Below, piece after piece: positions 34,043 to 47,871 of a DNA stretch of 64,000 bases. Under the pieces are notes generated by a model. That model did no database searches. It saw nothing but the letters and a program-made list of their open reading frames with translations, and had not been told where the DNA came from. Position 1 is the stretch's first letter. The number at the start of each line of letters is the position of its first letter. Made by a program: the position numbers and the translations under genes. The stretch lies in the NCBI RefSeq assembly GCF_963576675.1, contig NC_088918.1, positions 38,411,501 to 38,475,500 on the forward strand. Reading direction: 5' to 3'. This stretch comes from Euphorbia lathyris (lineage: Eukaryota; Streptophyta; Magnoliopsida; Malpighiales; Euphorbiaceae).

Positions 34043-35384
34043 TGTTGGTCCCTTGTAAGGTTGCAAATATAGTTCCAAGGGGGGGTTAGGAACTATTTTA
34101 CCTTCTTAAAATAATTTGGGCAGATTTCTTTTCTTTAAGAAAAGTTTATCTAACAGCGGCGCTTAGCACTCAGCAAGACACTGGCTTAGTCAACTAGTGA
34201 CTAGGACAGCTTCGTTGCTTAGGTAGGGAAATAGCACTTAGAGTCTATTCCTGAACCTTCTCGTTGGTAGCGCACAACTCAGCTTGACCTCTTTTACTTG
34301 GTCAGTTTTAGTTTGTTTTAAGCAAGCAATATGAATAAGGAGTTAAGGTTTAGAAATACTTCACTCAGCAGATTTATCCAGGTTCGGCTTCTTCTAAGCC
34401 TACGTCCTGTCCCCGGAACACCTCCGAGATTTCAAATCCTCTACTGAGCTCTTTAAAGGTAGAGCCTCAAACCTTTTACAATATCAGCAATTGAGTATGA
34501 CAATAGTACCTTCCTCTATACTTCTACTCAATCCTAATCTCTCCGCTGAGTACTTAAAACCGAGTACTCAGCCTCTCCTTTCTACTTCTAGAAATGATAA
34601 AGATTTTGTCCTAAACAACAATTGCTAGAACACCTTAGATGATTGAAAAACAATCACTCTAGACTTTTACACAGATATGAAAATGTAGTGTAAGAATTTT
34701 GCTTTGCTTCTTGCTTGCAGAACTTGTAGAGATTTGGACAGCGTAATGGCTTGATCAAGTTCTGTGTTTGGTGAAGCTTGTGATGGCACTATTTATAGAG
34801 ACGTCTGGCCATTCGGTCATTTCAAATTTCAAAATAACCGTTGGAGGGAAACGGCTATGTGTCGTTGTCATCCTGACTTGCACAGAGCTCTTGGCCAATC
34901 ACAATCGTGTGTCTTCTGTCCTCGGTCAGCACAGCAGATGGTCTCTCCTTTTATGGTAAAGTCAACTGGACAGCATACTGTGTCGTCTGAACTTTGCTAA
35001 AAGAGCAAACACTTTGTCTGGAAGTTTTCCTCTGCCGGTCTACTGTCTTGTACGCTTTGTCGAGACTACTCAGCAGCTTCATTGTGAAGTTGTTCCTGAA
35101 GGTCTTCTAGATCCTTCCGTTTGCTGAGTTGCGTTTTTGTCCAAAACGACAACGTCTTGACATACGCGGGCCGAGTGTACTGAGTTGTTTGACTTGGGCC
35201 TTGGCTTCCGTATTGGGCTTGGGCCTTCCAATCCTTATGACTTATAACATTTATACTCAACATTGAACAAACACATTAGTAGAATAAATCAACGCATTTA
35301 AACTTAGTGTGTTTAGAATATGTATTCTAATTTATACTTAAACAATTTTGTCAAATCAAAATTATGTGGAAAGGTGTTTCAACA
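34043..35384 (-). mobile_element. Sirevirus LTR 2 (shared by both internal regions)
   Basis: Same 1342 bp as LTR 1, with very few differences by eye (for example CTTTTT to CTTCTT at about 34,104). It serves as 5' LTR of copy 1 and 3' LTR of copy 2, so it holds a complete U3-R-U5 that could drive copy 1. TATA box at 34790-34797, minus strand. Confidence 0.95.
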
Positions 35385-35930
35385 AACTCCCCCATTTTGA
35401 TGTTGGCAAAACTGTTCAGCAAGGAACTCAGTATGAGCTCCCCCATGATAGTTGACCTTTTTAATTAAGTGAACTCCCCCGTAAGGACTGAACTACTGAC
35501 TTAGTTTTATTCTAAACATTCTAAGGTTTAACTGAATAAGTCTAAGATCAGATTTCAGGTATAGGTCAGCTTATGGGTCATATTCTATTTTACTCAGAAT
35601 TCAGCGGAAGTAATGTATAGTGACAGAGCGCGCTGAGCAAATTATTGTTCAATGAGTTCTTTATCAGAATGTTTCATAAGATCATAGTATGATGTCAAAC
35701 ATGTTATCAGCATATCATTTAATCAATAAATATTATAAGTGTTAAACATAGCTGATATAAACGAAGATACATAATAACTCAGTACTTAATAGCATATATC
35801 ATAACTCAGTATTTGAATAAGAAAAGGAAGTATGATATATTGATAGAAGTCAGCAGTTGCACAGCAAAAGAAATAAATTAGCAATAATTAAGACCTAGCC
35901 TAACTATTTCTTTTTCTTGACCTAGCCTAA
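35385..35930 (-). other. Polypurine tract and 3' UTR, Sirevirus copy 2
   Basis: PPT at 35385-35398 plus the same two extra GGGGGAG-type boxes and the AT-rich 3' UTR as copy 1, with only isolated substitutions such as GTTAAGCAT to GTTAAACAT near 35,727. Confidence 0.8.
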
Positions 35931-38876
35931 CTATTTCTTTTTCTTGCCCTGTGACTGACTTCTCTTGTACTGACGTTGCTCATGCTGAGCTCTAGCAGCT
36001 TGCGCTTTCTCCCCCGTTTTGTCAACTTCAGGGAGCTTAAACGCATCGGTTAAGACAGCGTGAGTCATTTCCTGTGAAAGCTCTTTGAGTTTGTCAGCAC
36101 TTTCATTGACCCCATCAAAAATGCCAACGCCATCAGCGGATACTTCGACTGGTATATGAAGATCAGCAGCACTGAGCATATTCACACTGAAGGCTTATGC
36201 TTTGGCTTGCCAAATGAGAGCTTCAGTGAGACCAGCAAAGACTTGGTGGAAGGTTTTTAAGAGTGCTGAGTCATAATGATGACGCTGGATATTGTTATGA
36301 CGGATGTGAGTGAAGGATTGCCGTGCAAGAGATAGCAACTCATTTTGCTTCATCGAGTCAGTATCCATCTCTTGCTTGTTGAGATTAAGGAGCCGAATGG
36401 CCTCACCAATTTGCTCGACTGAGCACTGACTATAGGATACCATTTGCTCATTTGTCTTAAGTTGCTCAGTATGAAGCTGAGCAAAGAGCATCTTGAGTTC
36501 TGAGGAAGTGGCATAGTCAGTGTTCACAGCAGATAACTTCTGAACTTGCTGATGGAGTGAGTTCAGATGTTGAATTGTTGACAGCTGTATCTCTGCCAAC
36601 TTAGCAATTGAATCCTGCTTAGCTTGCTGGGCTTGTAATGACAGGACGACATTCAGCAGATCCTTGAGTCCCTTGACTTCGTTGAGAAGTAGAGTGACTT
36701 GAGAGAGCTGAGTTGCGGCAGGAATTGAAGATCCAGCAGCAGGCGAAACAGAATGTTGAAGATCGTGGATGAGTGCTTGCACTAAGTCAAGGAGCTTTTT
36801 GCCGGACTCAGTGGTATCCCGATGTACATCAGTATGACCAGAAGAAAGTGGGGTGAAAGGAGTACCCTGGTCAGTGACTGGATGACTTGGCTCAATCTGC
36901 ACATGAGTTGGAGGTAAGTTTGATTGATCAGCAGAGAGGTTGTTGATGATGGAAGTCATAACCCGAACACTGTCTGTGCTGATGGCAGAGGGATGAGGAG
37001 TCAGCATTATGCTTGAGGAAACAGTATGGGCAGTGCTTGGTTCAACCTGACTTGTGGAAGTGGTTGAAGTGTTATGCTCGGCATGTTTCTGTTGAGAAGA
37101 AACAGAGGCTTGTTTTTCCAACGGCGTTGTAGTAGAGGAAGTTGAGGGCCGTTTGAAAATTTTTAATTGGACGGTAGAAGGATCCTTTGTTGTCTTGGAG
37201 AGGACAAGTTGAGGAATGGATGGTGGTGGCACATGAGGGTCACTGACTATTACCTCACTGGCCTTAACCAGTTTTCGCCTTCTACGTGGTGGAGTGGTAT
37301 GATGAGCAGGTTCTATTGAGTGAGTAGGAGAAGGTTCCTTTTGCTCAGTCTGAATCTGGTCAGCTTGCTTTTCAACTTGTTCAACTCCCGCAGCCAACTC
37401 AGTGTCAGTCTGCACAGCTCCACCTGCTAACCCAGCGTCAGCGTCCTCAGCTTCAATTTCGCTGGCATATTCATCAGATTCCTCAGCGTCATTCTGACCG
37501 CTGGTTTCATCATCTTCTTCTTTTTCCTCAGTATTATCTCCATCAAGTTCTTCCTCAACTTGGGAGATGAAGTGGTCATCTAACTGGACCTCAGTTCCCT
37601 CAGCATCAGTGCCTTGACATTGAGTGAAGTGAGAATCACCCGGTACAATAAAATCCGTCGGTATGACGTCGAGAGGGGCCAGTGTTGAAGACTTCTGCTT
37701 CTTTTGAGGGAGCTCAGCAGCTGCCTCAGTGTTAGGCTCATCTTGCCTGCTTCTCTTCTCAGCTGACTTTCCAGCTGACCTCTGCCTCTTTGCTGGAGAC
37801 ACAACATTAGGTGTCTCAGCAGATTTTCTCTTGCGAGAAGCTGGGGCCTTAGTTCTTCGCCCTTTCTTAGGCTCAGCTATAGTCTCCTCAGTCTGATCAG
37901 CTTGGCCAGCAGCAGCAGCAGCTTTTCCTTTCTTCAAAGGCTGCCCATATTTCAGTGCCCTCAGCGAGGCCACTGTGATTTCGGTTCCTCTGAAAGATTC
38001 CTCACCTTCAAGGTCAATCTTATGGTCGATGAGGATCCTGGTAATGATTGATCCCAACCTCATTGTACCCGTGCTGCGTAGGAACCCAGCAACTAGGAAG
38101 ACCGGCATGTTGATGGGGGTGTACGTCAGCATGTGCCATATGAAGCACTGTTCAAAGTTCGTTGCTGAGGTCGTGCAGTTTATCTTAGGGTAAATGAAGT
38201 AGCTCAGCAGGTAGTGAGCCATCTTTTGGTGCTGTCCCATTGAAGATGTTGAGATCTCGCCTGAGTGACCCTCAGGTTTGCAGAAAGTATGGACGTAGTC
38301 GGTCTTGTCCTGATCTCCAGACTTCCTCAGCCTCACTCCCTCAGTTTTAAGTTAGAGGATATTTCCCATGTACAGAGGGTTGATGAAGATCGTCTTTCCT
38401 TTTACTTTAGTGCTTAGATAGTCAGGGGAGTCATTGGCAACCATGAGATTGTGGTAAAACTCCCTTACCAGGTCAGGATACGTTTCATCTCTGACGGAGA
38501 ACAGCCCAGTCCATTCGTTCTTTGCAATCCATTCGGCAAACGGTTGTTCATGTTGGACGAAGTGCTCAGAAACCCATCTGGAGGGCTCAACTTTCCATTC
38601 GAGAACACTTTCGAAGACTTTGGAGTAGATTCGTATTTTCACAGCTTTCTCTTTTTCAGAGTTTTGATCAGTTTTACCCTTGCTAGAGGTGGAAGGGTTT
38701 CGTGAAGGTTCATCGGAGCTGGACTTATTTTGGCCGGCACCGGAGACGTTGAAGGATAGCTTAGTCATGCTTCTAAGATGGAGAGAATAGAGGTATTTGA
38801 GAGAGAGAAATTTGGGTGATTTCGTAGCCTTAAGGATTTGTTGAGCGTAAGGAGTAAAAGATGGGGAAATGCCCAT
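35931..38876 (-). pseudogene. Env-like ORF, copy 2, same two in-frame stops
   Basis: The translated pieces are identical to copy 1 (25776-28721), including TAA at 38,352-38,354 and 36,195-36,197. The shared stops show that the lesions, or natural stops, predate the duplication. The coding neighbourhood is the same: the 370-bp spacer and pol lie upstream on the minus strand. Confidence 0.75.
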
Positions 38877-39246
38877 GATTTATAGACGAGTTGAACGGTG
38901 TGGATCTTAACCAAATCCATGTGTCAGTTGCCTTGGGATCATGTACCGACAGGGATCCTGGCATTTATGACACATTACGGCGAATACGTCATCCTAGGTT
39001 ATACGCGTGCTTGGAATTTATGCTAACGGATTAATCACTCAGTATTTAGAATGTCAAGCGTTTGATATTCTGAGAGGTCAGTGCATTATTTAAGGATGAT
39101 TTTAAGTTCAAGTTCTAAACTAATTTACTCAGTGTGCAAGTTTACTCAGTATTGTATATTCAGTCAGTTTCAAGAGATACTCAGCAAACAATAAATCATT
39201 CAGCATGTAATTCACTCAGCATTCAATATTCATTTAGCACAGGAAT

Positions 39247-42200
39247 TTACTGAAGAGGATTAAACATACCAATTGCTTCTTTCAGTATGCTAAATTGCTC
39301 TCGTGCTAGAGGCTTTGTAAAGATATCAGCAAGCTGCTCGTCTGTTGGCACATAAGTCAGCTTGATTTCTTTCTTGAGTACATGATCTCTGATGAAGTGA
39401 TGTCTTATGCTGACATGTTTCATCCTGCTGTGTTGAACTGGGTTCTTTGAGAGGTCAATTGCACTTTTATTGTCGCATTTGACTTCAATTGTCTTTGTTT
39501 GAACACCATAATCTTCAAGTTGTTGCTTAATCCAAAGGACTTGAGCAACACAGCTTCCAGCAGCAATGTACTCAGCTTCAGTTGTGGACAGGGCTACTGA
39601 CGCCTGCTTCTTACTGAACCAAGATACAAGACAGCTTCCTAGGAATTGGCATCCTCCAGAGGTGCTTTTTCTTTCCAGCTTGTCTCGTCCATAGTCAGCG
39701 TCAGTGTATCCGATGAGTGTAAAGTCATGAGTATTTGGATACCACAAACCTGCATTTACTGAGCTTTGCAAATATCTAAGGATCCTTTTTACGGCTATGT
39801 AATGGGATTCCTTAGGGTTAGCTTGATATCTAGCGCAATAACATACTGAGAACTGAATGTCCGGTCTACTTGCTGTTAAGTAAAGTAAAGAGCCAATCAT
39901 ACCTCGGTATAACTTGCTGTCTACTGGCTTACCATTCTCATCAGCACAAAGGACAGTGTCAGTGCCCATATGAGTGGATATTGGCTTGCAATTTTCCAAG
40001 TCATATATCTTTAAGATCTCCTTGGCATATTTGGCTTGACTGATGAATATGCCATTCTTTCCTTGCTTAATTTGAAGTCCGAGGAAGAAGTTGAGTTCTC
40101 CCATCATTGACATTTCGAATTCAGTCTGCATTTGTTTGCTAAATTCCTTGCACATAGATTCATTAGTAGCACCAAATATAATATCATCCACATATATTTG
40201 TGCCAGCAGGGTATCTTTACCCTTTCTCTTAATGAATAAGGTTGTATCAGCTTGACCCCTGACGTAACCTCTAGTCAGTAAAAAGTTGGTCAGCCTCTCA
40301 TACCAAGCACGTGGTGCTTGCTTGAGTCCATACAGAGCCTTTTTGAGTTTGTAAACGTGGTTTGGGAACTTAGAATCCTCAAACCCTGGAGGCTGATTTA
40401 CATAGACCTCCTCGTCTATTACTCCATTAAGAAAGGCACTTTTGACATCCATTTGAAACAGTTTAAAGTTCATGTAAGATGCATATGCACATAAAATCCT
40501 AATAGCTTCTAGCCTTGCCACTGGGGCAAAGGTCTCACCGTAGTCTATACCTTCTTGCTGACTGTAGCCCTGAGCTACAAGTCTTGCCTTGTTTCTGACT
40601 ACGTTTCCTTGCTCATTTAGCTTGTTCCTGAAGACCCATCTCGTTCCAATGGTCTTTTGGCTCCTAGGATGTGGCACTAGCTCCCATACATTATTTCTCC
40701 TGAACTGATTGAGTTCCTCTTGCATGGCATTCATCCAGAATTCGTCATCCTCAGCTTCGGCAAAGTTCTTCGGCTCAAGTACTGAGACAAAAGCTACATT
40801 GCTGAGATATTTCCTTAGTTGATTTCTTGTCATCAGCGTATTTCCAGCTGAGTCAAGAATTGCATTTTCTGAATGCCCTCTTGGGACTCTTATCTCCTTT
40901 GGTAGACTTGTGTCTTGATCTATCTGTGTTTCAACATTCTCTGCAGAAGTAGATGGGTCAGTGAAAGTAATTTTAGGTTCACTCTTACTCTTGGTCAGCC
41001 GTTTTATGAAGGACTCAGTAGCTGGTTCTTGATCAGCAGGTGCTAAGTTTGGTTCATCTTCTGTCAGCGGCTGGTATCTTCCTGCAGGGTTAGTTTCATC
41101 GAATTGCACATGTATAGATTCTTCTAATACTTGAGTTCTCTTATTAAAAACTCTGTATGCTTTGCTGTTTGTTGAGTAGCCTAGAAAGATAGCCTCATCA
41201 GCTTTTGAATCAAATTTGGCTAAGCTATCTTTGGTATTTAAAATAAAACACCTACAGCCAAAGGCACGAAAGTATCCAATATTGGGCTTTCGTCCTTTCC
41301 AAAGTTCATATGGGGTTTTCTTAAGTATAGGTCTAACTAAAGCCCTATTCAGAATATAGCATGATGTGTTGACAGCTTCTCCCCAAAAATACTTTGGAAG
41401 CCTATGCTCATCCAGCATTGTCCTAGCAATCTCAACCAGAGTTCTGTTCTTCCTTTCAACAACCCCATTTTGCTGAGGCATTCTAGGAGCAGAGAAATTG
41501 TGGTCAATGCCGCTGGCTTCACAGAATTCAACAAACTTTTGGTTCTTGAATTCTCCACCATTATCACTACGGATATGAGCTAATTTTAGGTCTTTCTCAT
41601 TTTCAATTTTTTTAACCAAGTTTGAAAATGTCTCAAAGGTCTCATCCTTACTGGTCAGCAGGATAACCCATGTGTACCGAGAGAAATCATCTACAATAAC
41701 CAAGGAAAACCTTCTTCCACCCAGACTCAGCGGCTGGACTGGACCAAAGAGATCCAAATGTAGCATTTCTAACGGACGCTTAGTTGAGATAATGTTTTTA
41801 CTTTGAAAAGATTGCTTGGTTTGTTTTCTAGTTTGGCAGGCATGGCATAATTGATCTTTTTGAAATTTAAGTTCAGGCAGTCCCTCAACCAATTGCTTTC
41901 TTGCTAATTTGGCCAGGAGGTCCATGCTTACATGACCAAGTCTCCTGTGCCATAGCCAGGAATTTTCTTCCTTTGTGACTAAGCATACAGTTTTTGAAAA
42001 CTTCTTTTCGAGGTTTAGCATAAAGACATTGTCTATCCGAGGGGCAGTTAAAATTAACTCATTTGATTTTCCCTCATATATTTTACATCCAGTTTCGTCA
42101 AATATAACTTTTCTTCCATTATCACATAGCTGAGCTACGCTGAGTAAGTTATATTTGAGTCCGCTGACTAGGGAGACAGATTCAATAGTGGGATTACCTC

Positions 42201-42339
42201 CAACGGTGCCTGATCCTACTATTTTACCCTTTTTGTTGTCTCCAAAACTTATGCTTCCTCCTCGTTTACGTTCGAACGTGATGAATTGAGTTTCATCACC
42301 CGTCATATGCCTTGAGCATGCGCTGTCAATATACCACAT
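39247..42339 (-). CDS. pol: Sirevirus pol, copy 2
   Basis: This frame has 1030 residues and differs from copy 1 by one residue that I can see (R to K near the C-terminus, LREAIG to LKEAIG). All protease, integrase, RT (YVDDIIFG) and RNase H motifs are intact. It has the same out-of-frame relation to gag as copy 1. Confidence 0.95.
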   Translation of the reverse strand: MWYIDSACSRHMTGDETQFITFERKRGGSISFGDNKKGKIVGSGTVGGNPTIESVSLVSGLKYNLLSVAQLCDNGRKVIFDETGCKIYEGKSNELILTAPRIDNVFMLNLEKKFSKTVCLVTKEENSWLWHRRLGHVSMDLLAKLARKQLVEGLPELKFQKDQLCHACQTRKQTKQSFQSKNIISTKRPLEMLHLDLFGPVQPLSLGGRRFSLVIVDDFSRYTWVILLTSKDETFETFSNLVKKIENEKDLKLAHIRSDNGGEFKNQKFVEFCEASGIDHNFSAPRMPQQNGVVERKNRTLVEIARTMLDEHRLPKYFWGEAVNTSCYILNRALVRPILKKTPYELWKGRKPNIGYFRAFGCRCFILNTKDSLAKFDSKADEAIFLGYSTNSKAYRVFNKRTQVLEESIHVQFDETNPAGRYQPLTEDEPNLAPADQEPATESFIKRLTKSKSEPKITFTDPSTSAENVETQIDQDTSLPKEIRVPRGHSENAILDSAGNTLMTRNQLRKYLSNVAFVSVLEPKNFAEAEDDEFWMNAMQEELNQFRRNNVWELVPHPRSQKTIGTRWVFRNKLNEQGNVVRNKARLVAQGYSQQEGIDYGETFAPVARLEAIRILCAYASYMNFKLFQMDVKSAFLNGVIDEEVYVNQPPGFEDSKFPNHVYKLKKALYGLKQAPRAWYERLTNFLLTRGYVRGQADTTLFIKRKGKDTLLAQIYVDDIIFGATNESMCKEFSKQMQTEFEMSMMGELNFFLGLQIKQGKNGIFISQAKYAKEILKIYDLENCKPISTHMGTDTVLCADENGKPVDSKLYRGMIGSLLYLTASRPDIQFSVCYCARYQANPKESHYIAVKRILRYLQSSVNAGLWYPNTHDFTLIGYTDADYGRDKLERKSTSGGCQFLGSCLVSWFSKKQASVALSTTEAEYIAAGSCVAQVLWIKQQLEDYGVQTKTIEVKCDNKSAIDLSKNPVQHSRMKHVSIRHHFIRDHVLKKEIKLTYVPTDEQLADIFTKPLAREQFSILKEAIGMFNPLQ

Positions 42340-42380
42340 TTTTTACTTCTCGGCACATCTCAGGCTTACCTGCATTGTAA

Positions 42381-44135
42381 TCAGTTTCCTTTAGGTACCC
42401 AATTCTTTTTGGGTCCTGACTTGTTAGGTTCAACAGGTAAAGCATCATATTTTATTTTGTGGCGACATACATTAATAGTGTGGCCACTTTTTCCACAGAA
42501 GTCACAACTGACTTTCTGTTTAGGACTCTTTACTAACTTGTCAGCACCCCAGTGCTGAGCGTGCCAGCACACCTTAGTGGTGTGTCCTAACTTCCCACAA
42601 AAGTCACACTGGACTCTTCGCTGGGGATTTCATCTCTGCTGAGTACCTTGGTACTGAGTACCTTGATACTTAGTTCTCAGAGGAAAATTATTTTTGTTTG
42701 GAACCTTTAGTTGGTTCTGAATGGTTGTGACATCCTTCCTCAGTTTCTTGGAAACTGACTGGACTTCAACGACAGACTCATGAATGGTTTTCATATTTTC
42801 ATGCAAAACTGAGTTGTCTTGAAGAAGGTATCTGAGGTCACTCAGTTTGACCTCTTCCACCTCATCACAGCGTCGGTTGAGTGTTTTAATCTTTTTGTTA
42901 CACTTTTTGACAAGTGTGTAAAGATCACTCAGGGCATTACCCATTTTATTTCTGAGTTGAGAGAGTGAGATTACTTCATTGGATTGCTCTTCATTGTCTG
43001 ACTTATCAGATTGGTCAGCATGCTCAGAAATGCATGGCTCAGCAAGTTCGTCAGCCATGAAGCATATCTTCGCTGACTCGGTGGCCTCAGTTTCTGTTGA
43101 TGAAGATTCATCACTGTCACTCCAAGTAGCCACCATTGCCTTCTTCCCACTTTTCTTGTCTTTCCTCAGCGTGGGGCAGTTTGACTTAATATGGCCATCT
43201 TGGTGGCACTCAAAGCATGTAATGGGCTTTGAGCTGTCCTTTCTGTATTTGCTATCGCTTGAGTCAGCCTTATACTTATCAAACTTTGTGTAAGGCTTTT
43301 TGGAATATTTGTCGTTCCTTTTGAACAGCCTCTTCATTTTCCTCGTGAACATCGCCATCTCCTCATCGTCAGTTGAGCCATCATCGGTTGAGTCAGCTCT
43401 CATGACAAGTGATTTTTGTTTCTTGTCTTCGGATTTTTCTTTCACCTCAAAATTCTTCATGGATATCTCATGGGTCAGCAGTGAGCCGATGAGTTCATCA
43501 TATTTATAGGTGGTCAGATCCTGAGCTTCTTCAACGGCTGTCTTCTTGGCTTGCCAGTCCTTAGGAAGACTTCTGAGTATCTTCTTGACTTGTTCTTCCT
43601 CAGTGAAGATTTTTCCAAGTCTTTTGAGCTCATTTATGATGTTGGTGAATCTTGCATTCATCTCAGAGATCCCTTCATCATTGTTCATTTCGAACAGCTC
43701 ATATAATCTCATTTGCTGGTTGACCTTGGACTCCTTCACCTTGTTGGTTCCTTCGTAGGTCACCTCCAGCTTTCTCCAGATCTCCTGTGCGGATTCACAA
43801 CCTGATATTTTGTTGTATTCTGCAGCATCCAACGCACAGTGAAGCATATTGATAGCCGAAGCATGGTTTTGGAGCTTCTTGATATCATCCTCTGTCCATT
43901 CAACCTCAGCTTTAATAACTGACTGGCCATCCACAACTTTCACAGGTACAAACGGGCCTTGGACTATAGATATCCAGGCACTCATGTTTGTAGCTTGAAT
44001 GAAGTTTTTCATCCTATTCTTCCAAAAGGTGTAGTTTGACCCGAAGAATAGGGGAGGCCTGGTAATGGACAGCCCCTCAGGTAATATCTGAGTTGTCTGG
44101 TTTCCAGGGAGAAACCGAGTGTTGTTTTCGCCCAT
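42381..44135 (-). pseudogene. gag: Sirevirus gag, copy 2, with in-frame TGA
   Basis: Equivalent of 32226-33980. One residue differs (QLRNEMG to QLRNKMG). The TGA at about 42,630-42,632 and the frame break before pol are shared with copy 1. The ATG is at 44135. Confidence 0.8.
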
Positions 44136-44183
44136 GGTATGGATCAACTCAAGGTTGTTAGACCTTTAGTAATGAGCTTTTAA

Positions 44184-44195
44184 GCTCTGATACCA
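44184..44195 (-). other. Primer-binding site, Sirevirus copy 2
   Basis: TGGTATCAGAGC on the minus strand, 2 nt inside LTR 3. Confidence 0.95.
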
Positions 44196-44197
44196 CT

Positions 44198-44897
44198 TGT
44201 TGGTCCCTTGTAAGGTTGCAAATATAGTTCCAAGGGGGGGTTAGGAACTATTTTACCTTCTTAAAATAATTTGGGCAGATTTCTTTTCTTTAAGAAAAGT
44301 TTATCTAACAGCGGCGCTTAGCACTCAGCAAGACACTGGCTTAGTCAACTAGTGACTAGGACAGCTTCGTTGCTTAGGTAGGGAAATAGCACTTAGAGTC
44401 TATTCCTGAACCTTCTCGTTGGTAGCGCACAACTCAGCTTGACCTCTTTTACTTGGTCAGTTTTAGTTTGTTTTAAGCAAGCAATATGAATAAGGAGTTA
44501 AGGTTTAGAAATACTTCACTCAGCAGATTTATCCAGGTTCGGCTTCTTCTAAGCCTACGTCCTGTCCCCGGAACACCTCCGAGATTTCAAATCCTCTACT
44601 GAGCTCTTTAAAGGTAGAGCCTCAAACCTTTTACAATATCAGCAATTGAGTATGACAATAGTACCTTCCTCTATACTTCTACTCAATCCTAATCTCTCCG
44701 CTGAGTACTTAAAACCGAGTACTCAGCCTCTCCTTTCTACTTCTAGAAATGATAAAGATTTTGTCCTAAACAACAATTGCTAGAACACCTTAGATGATTG
44801 AAAAACAATCACTCTAGACTTTTACACAGATATGAAAATGTAGTGTAAGAATTTTGCTTTGCTTCTTGCTTGCAGAACTTGTAGAGATTTGGACAGC
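44198..44897 (-). mobile_element. Sirevirus LTR 3, left part
   Basis: The first 700 bp (plus-strand order) of the third LTR, matching LTR 1 from 23888. It stops at ACAGC, the TSD of the 17.7-kb element. In element orientation this part is R/U5. Confidence 0.95.
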
Positions 44898-47282
44898 TGT
44901 TAGACGAGGTGCCGCGGCCTAATCTCCCGGGCGGACCGGGGGGTGGACAACCTCATGGCGACGTAAGCGGTGATTGGCGCCGAAAGCAACCAATCATGGA
45001 ATCAAGCTGCTCGGCAGGACCGGAGCTCGGAGATATGGAAGAGTCGCCACCCACGAATGGGAAAATGAACACCGATCCCTTGCGGGAGACCGGTGTGGGT
45101 TCGGGAAACTTAGGTACGAGCCGAGAAGGCTAGCTCCTTTCCGGAGAAAGGCTACTAGGCACCCCGACATCGCCCGGTTATGAACCACCGGCCTCCTACT
45201 CAGCATGTTAGACGATAACGGACTAATCGTATACTTCTTTAAGTTTAAAATTCATTTGAAACCCTTTTCTTTCTCTTTTTGGAAACCATTTTGAGCATAT
45301 GATATTGAAAAGCCACATCAGTAAAGAATCACCCATTTATGTTTATACATACACAGAGAGGGGGAAGAAAGAAGTGATTTATTTACAACCGTATTTAAAT
45401 GTTATGTTGTGTGTCTATTCTACATTAACTTATTTCCCCAAAACGATGTTCATTACATGGTTCGCACCTTAATCGCCGTTGGAACGATTTAGGTGCGTTT
45501 TAAAACCCCGTTTGATGAAGCTTACCCGAATCGCCGTTGGAACGACTCGAGTAATTGAAAACGTTAAAGTAAAAGCCTTTTAATAAGAAAACGTGGTTAA
45601 ACATACAAGTCAATTTTATTTTGTACAAATTCATTAAGAAAGCGATTCAAAATCTCCATTATTAACAAAAAAAACGATTTTGATTACAATGTTCGCTTAA
45701 TCCGTCGTTGGAACGGACTAAGGTTTTAAAACGTGGTGTTTTGAAGACGATTTGAAATATCAACCAAAATGACTCTATTTATCTACATTAGAGATCTAAG
45801 AAAGCTCATTAGCTTAAATAATTTAATTGAAAACTCTCTTTTTGTGATTTATTTTCCCCACTTATTTAATGGACTCTCTAACTATTATAATTACATCAAT
45901 AAACACATTTAGGCTCAAAAATTAATTTTTCCAAGTGAAGCCCATTTGAAACATGGACTTATAAATGACCAAAAGAAATAAAGAAAATAATATAGATATA
46001 TATTTACACATTTTAGCCCAAAAGACATAAAATAAGAGTAAAAGAAAATATACTATCTAATACATATATAAGAAAGAATAATGAAAATAATACATTTATA
46101 CTTTAAACATAAGAAAATAGTGAATGAAATTCATAAATAAGAAAATAGCATTTATCACTCAACATAATTTTATTTAACAATAATTAAGATAACCCAAATA
46201 TACCCCAAAACTATATATATACATAACTAATATAATCCTAATGTCAAAAAGACTATATGTTCATCCCCCAATATCTACTAATTATCTCCCAAAATGCCCA
46301 AGTAATTAACATTTAAAATAGAATTTAATGTAATTTAAATGAATAATAATAAAAAAGAAAGTAATATGTACAAATATAAAAAATTAGAATAAAAATGGAA
46401 TACCAATCTCCTAAAATAATTATATATGTTAAACTTTTAAAACAATTTGAAAAGAATATATTACATAATTATATATATATATATATATACTAAGGATTAA
46501 AAGTCTAAAAGTTAAGAAAAAGGGACCGAAATGACATTTTTTACATTTTGGCAGATTTACCGACGGAAAATCCGTCGGTAAACAGCCTTTAGTGACAGAA
46601 TTGGCAAATTACAGCAGCACTCCAACATTTTCCAGATTTGTTCAAAAGCATTAAATTAAATCTAATTCAATCGTTTTGGACTTCCGAACTACCAAAGATG
46701 GATGATAGTCGAAAACGGAAGTTCCTAAAACGATGTTTTTATTTTAAAACGTTATTTGGAAACCTCTTTTAAATCAAAAACTTATAATTACAACATTTTC
46801 GATACCCGAACTACCTTTTTATCGGATCACGGTTCGTATTGGGATATCCAAAACGAGGTTTTTATTTTAAAACAAAACCGAATTTTATTTAACACGAAAC
46901 GAAAATTAAATAAATACGCTAACTAAATAAAACGTGACAAAATAAATAAATGACTAAAGGAATAAAAACTATAGCATAAAAAATAAATAGACGGAGAGAA
47001 ATAAATTAAATAAAATAAAGAGTCTAGTCCTCGGATAATACCTTTGATTCGGTATCTGACAGTCGAAGCCGATTGATTCCACGAACCGCGAGCTCCCGAT
47101 TTTAATAAAAATTTAGTAAAAATTGAACTGGGGAAATTTGGAATTTTTGAGAAAAAAATATTTTTCTCAAAAAAAATCCACTCTCTCTCTCTCTAAAAAT
47201 GTTTAGAGTGAGAAAGTTTTCCCAAAAAAAGCCTCCTCCAAAAAACCTCTCTTTCCTTTTTTTTACCTTGGGATCCGTGCCC

Positions 47283-47289
47283 TTATATA
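47283..47289 (-). promoter_or_regulatory. TATA box of the 3' LTR
   Basis: TATATAA on the minus strand, inside the spacer of a 9-bp-arm inverted repeat and immediately downstream, in element sense, of the palindrome array. Confidence 0.65.
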
Positions 47290-47317
47290 GGGAAACGGAT
47301 CCCGGAACAATGGACGA

Positions 47318-47445
47318 CGCCCAAAAAAATTTGGGCGTCGCCCATTGTGGTTGGGCGGCCGCCCAACCTAGTGTTGGGCTACCGCCCAACCTTGTTGGGC
47401 GATCGCCCAACGGTGTTGGGCGAGCGCCCAACGCGAGGTTTGGTG
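47318..47445 (-). repeat. Palindrome array in the 3' LTR
   Basis: A GGGCGTCGCCC-type pair is followed by four 16-bp palindromes with TTGGGC/GCCCAA arms and cores GGCC, TACC, GATC and GAGC (plus-strand order). Confidence 0.85.
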
Positions 47446-47871
47446 CCCGCCCGGCGACCCTCGGGGCGTGTCCCGCGCCGTCGGACGCGTGCACACCGTG
47501 GCTGCCGAGCGCGCGTTCCGCACAGCCAGACGCTCGCACGTCGCGGCCGCCGAAGGCGTACCTCACGCTGCCAGGCACGTGTGCTCAACGGCCCACGAGG
47601 GCGCGCACCGCCAGCGGTACCAGGCATTGCTCGGACGTCGAGAGCGTGCCACTCGCGGTGCGTTCGACGGACGTCGCGCGCACGTCTCGGGCCGTCAAGC
47701 GGGCGTTCGACCATCGTCGTCCGCGTGCGGGATGCCGTTGCGTGCTCGCGCCTTGCCGTTAATTTTCCTCCGCTTATTATTCTTTATATATTTTTCAAAA
47801 CTTCCGGAATCAATCGCTTCGACCGTCTTGTTTCAGGTTTTCGTCACAGGTCCTCCGACTCTGTGTCTACA

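Larger units (their letters stand above)
44898..47871 (-). mobile_element. 3' LTR of the 17.7-kb element
   Basis: Plus-strand ends are TGTTAGACGAGG and CTGTGTCTACA. It is close to the partner LTR at 59619-62584 except in the palindrome array (about 47,345-47,440). TATATAA at 47283-47289 (minus) sits between the inverted-repeat arms GGGATCCGT (47270-47278) and ACGGATCCC (47295-47303). The palindrome with 12-bp arms is at 46556-46582. Confidence 0.95.

Noticed and set aside
36195..38336. Reading the 713-codon env-like frame as an independent gene
   Set aside because: It is in frame with the ORFs on both sides, separated only by single TAA codons, so it is one interrupted ORF. Its nominal first Met is not an ATG context I would trust.
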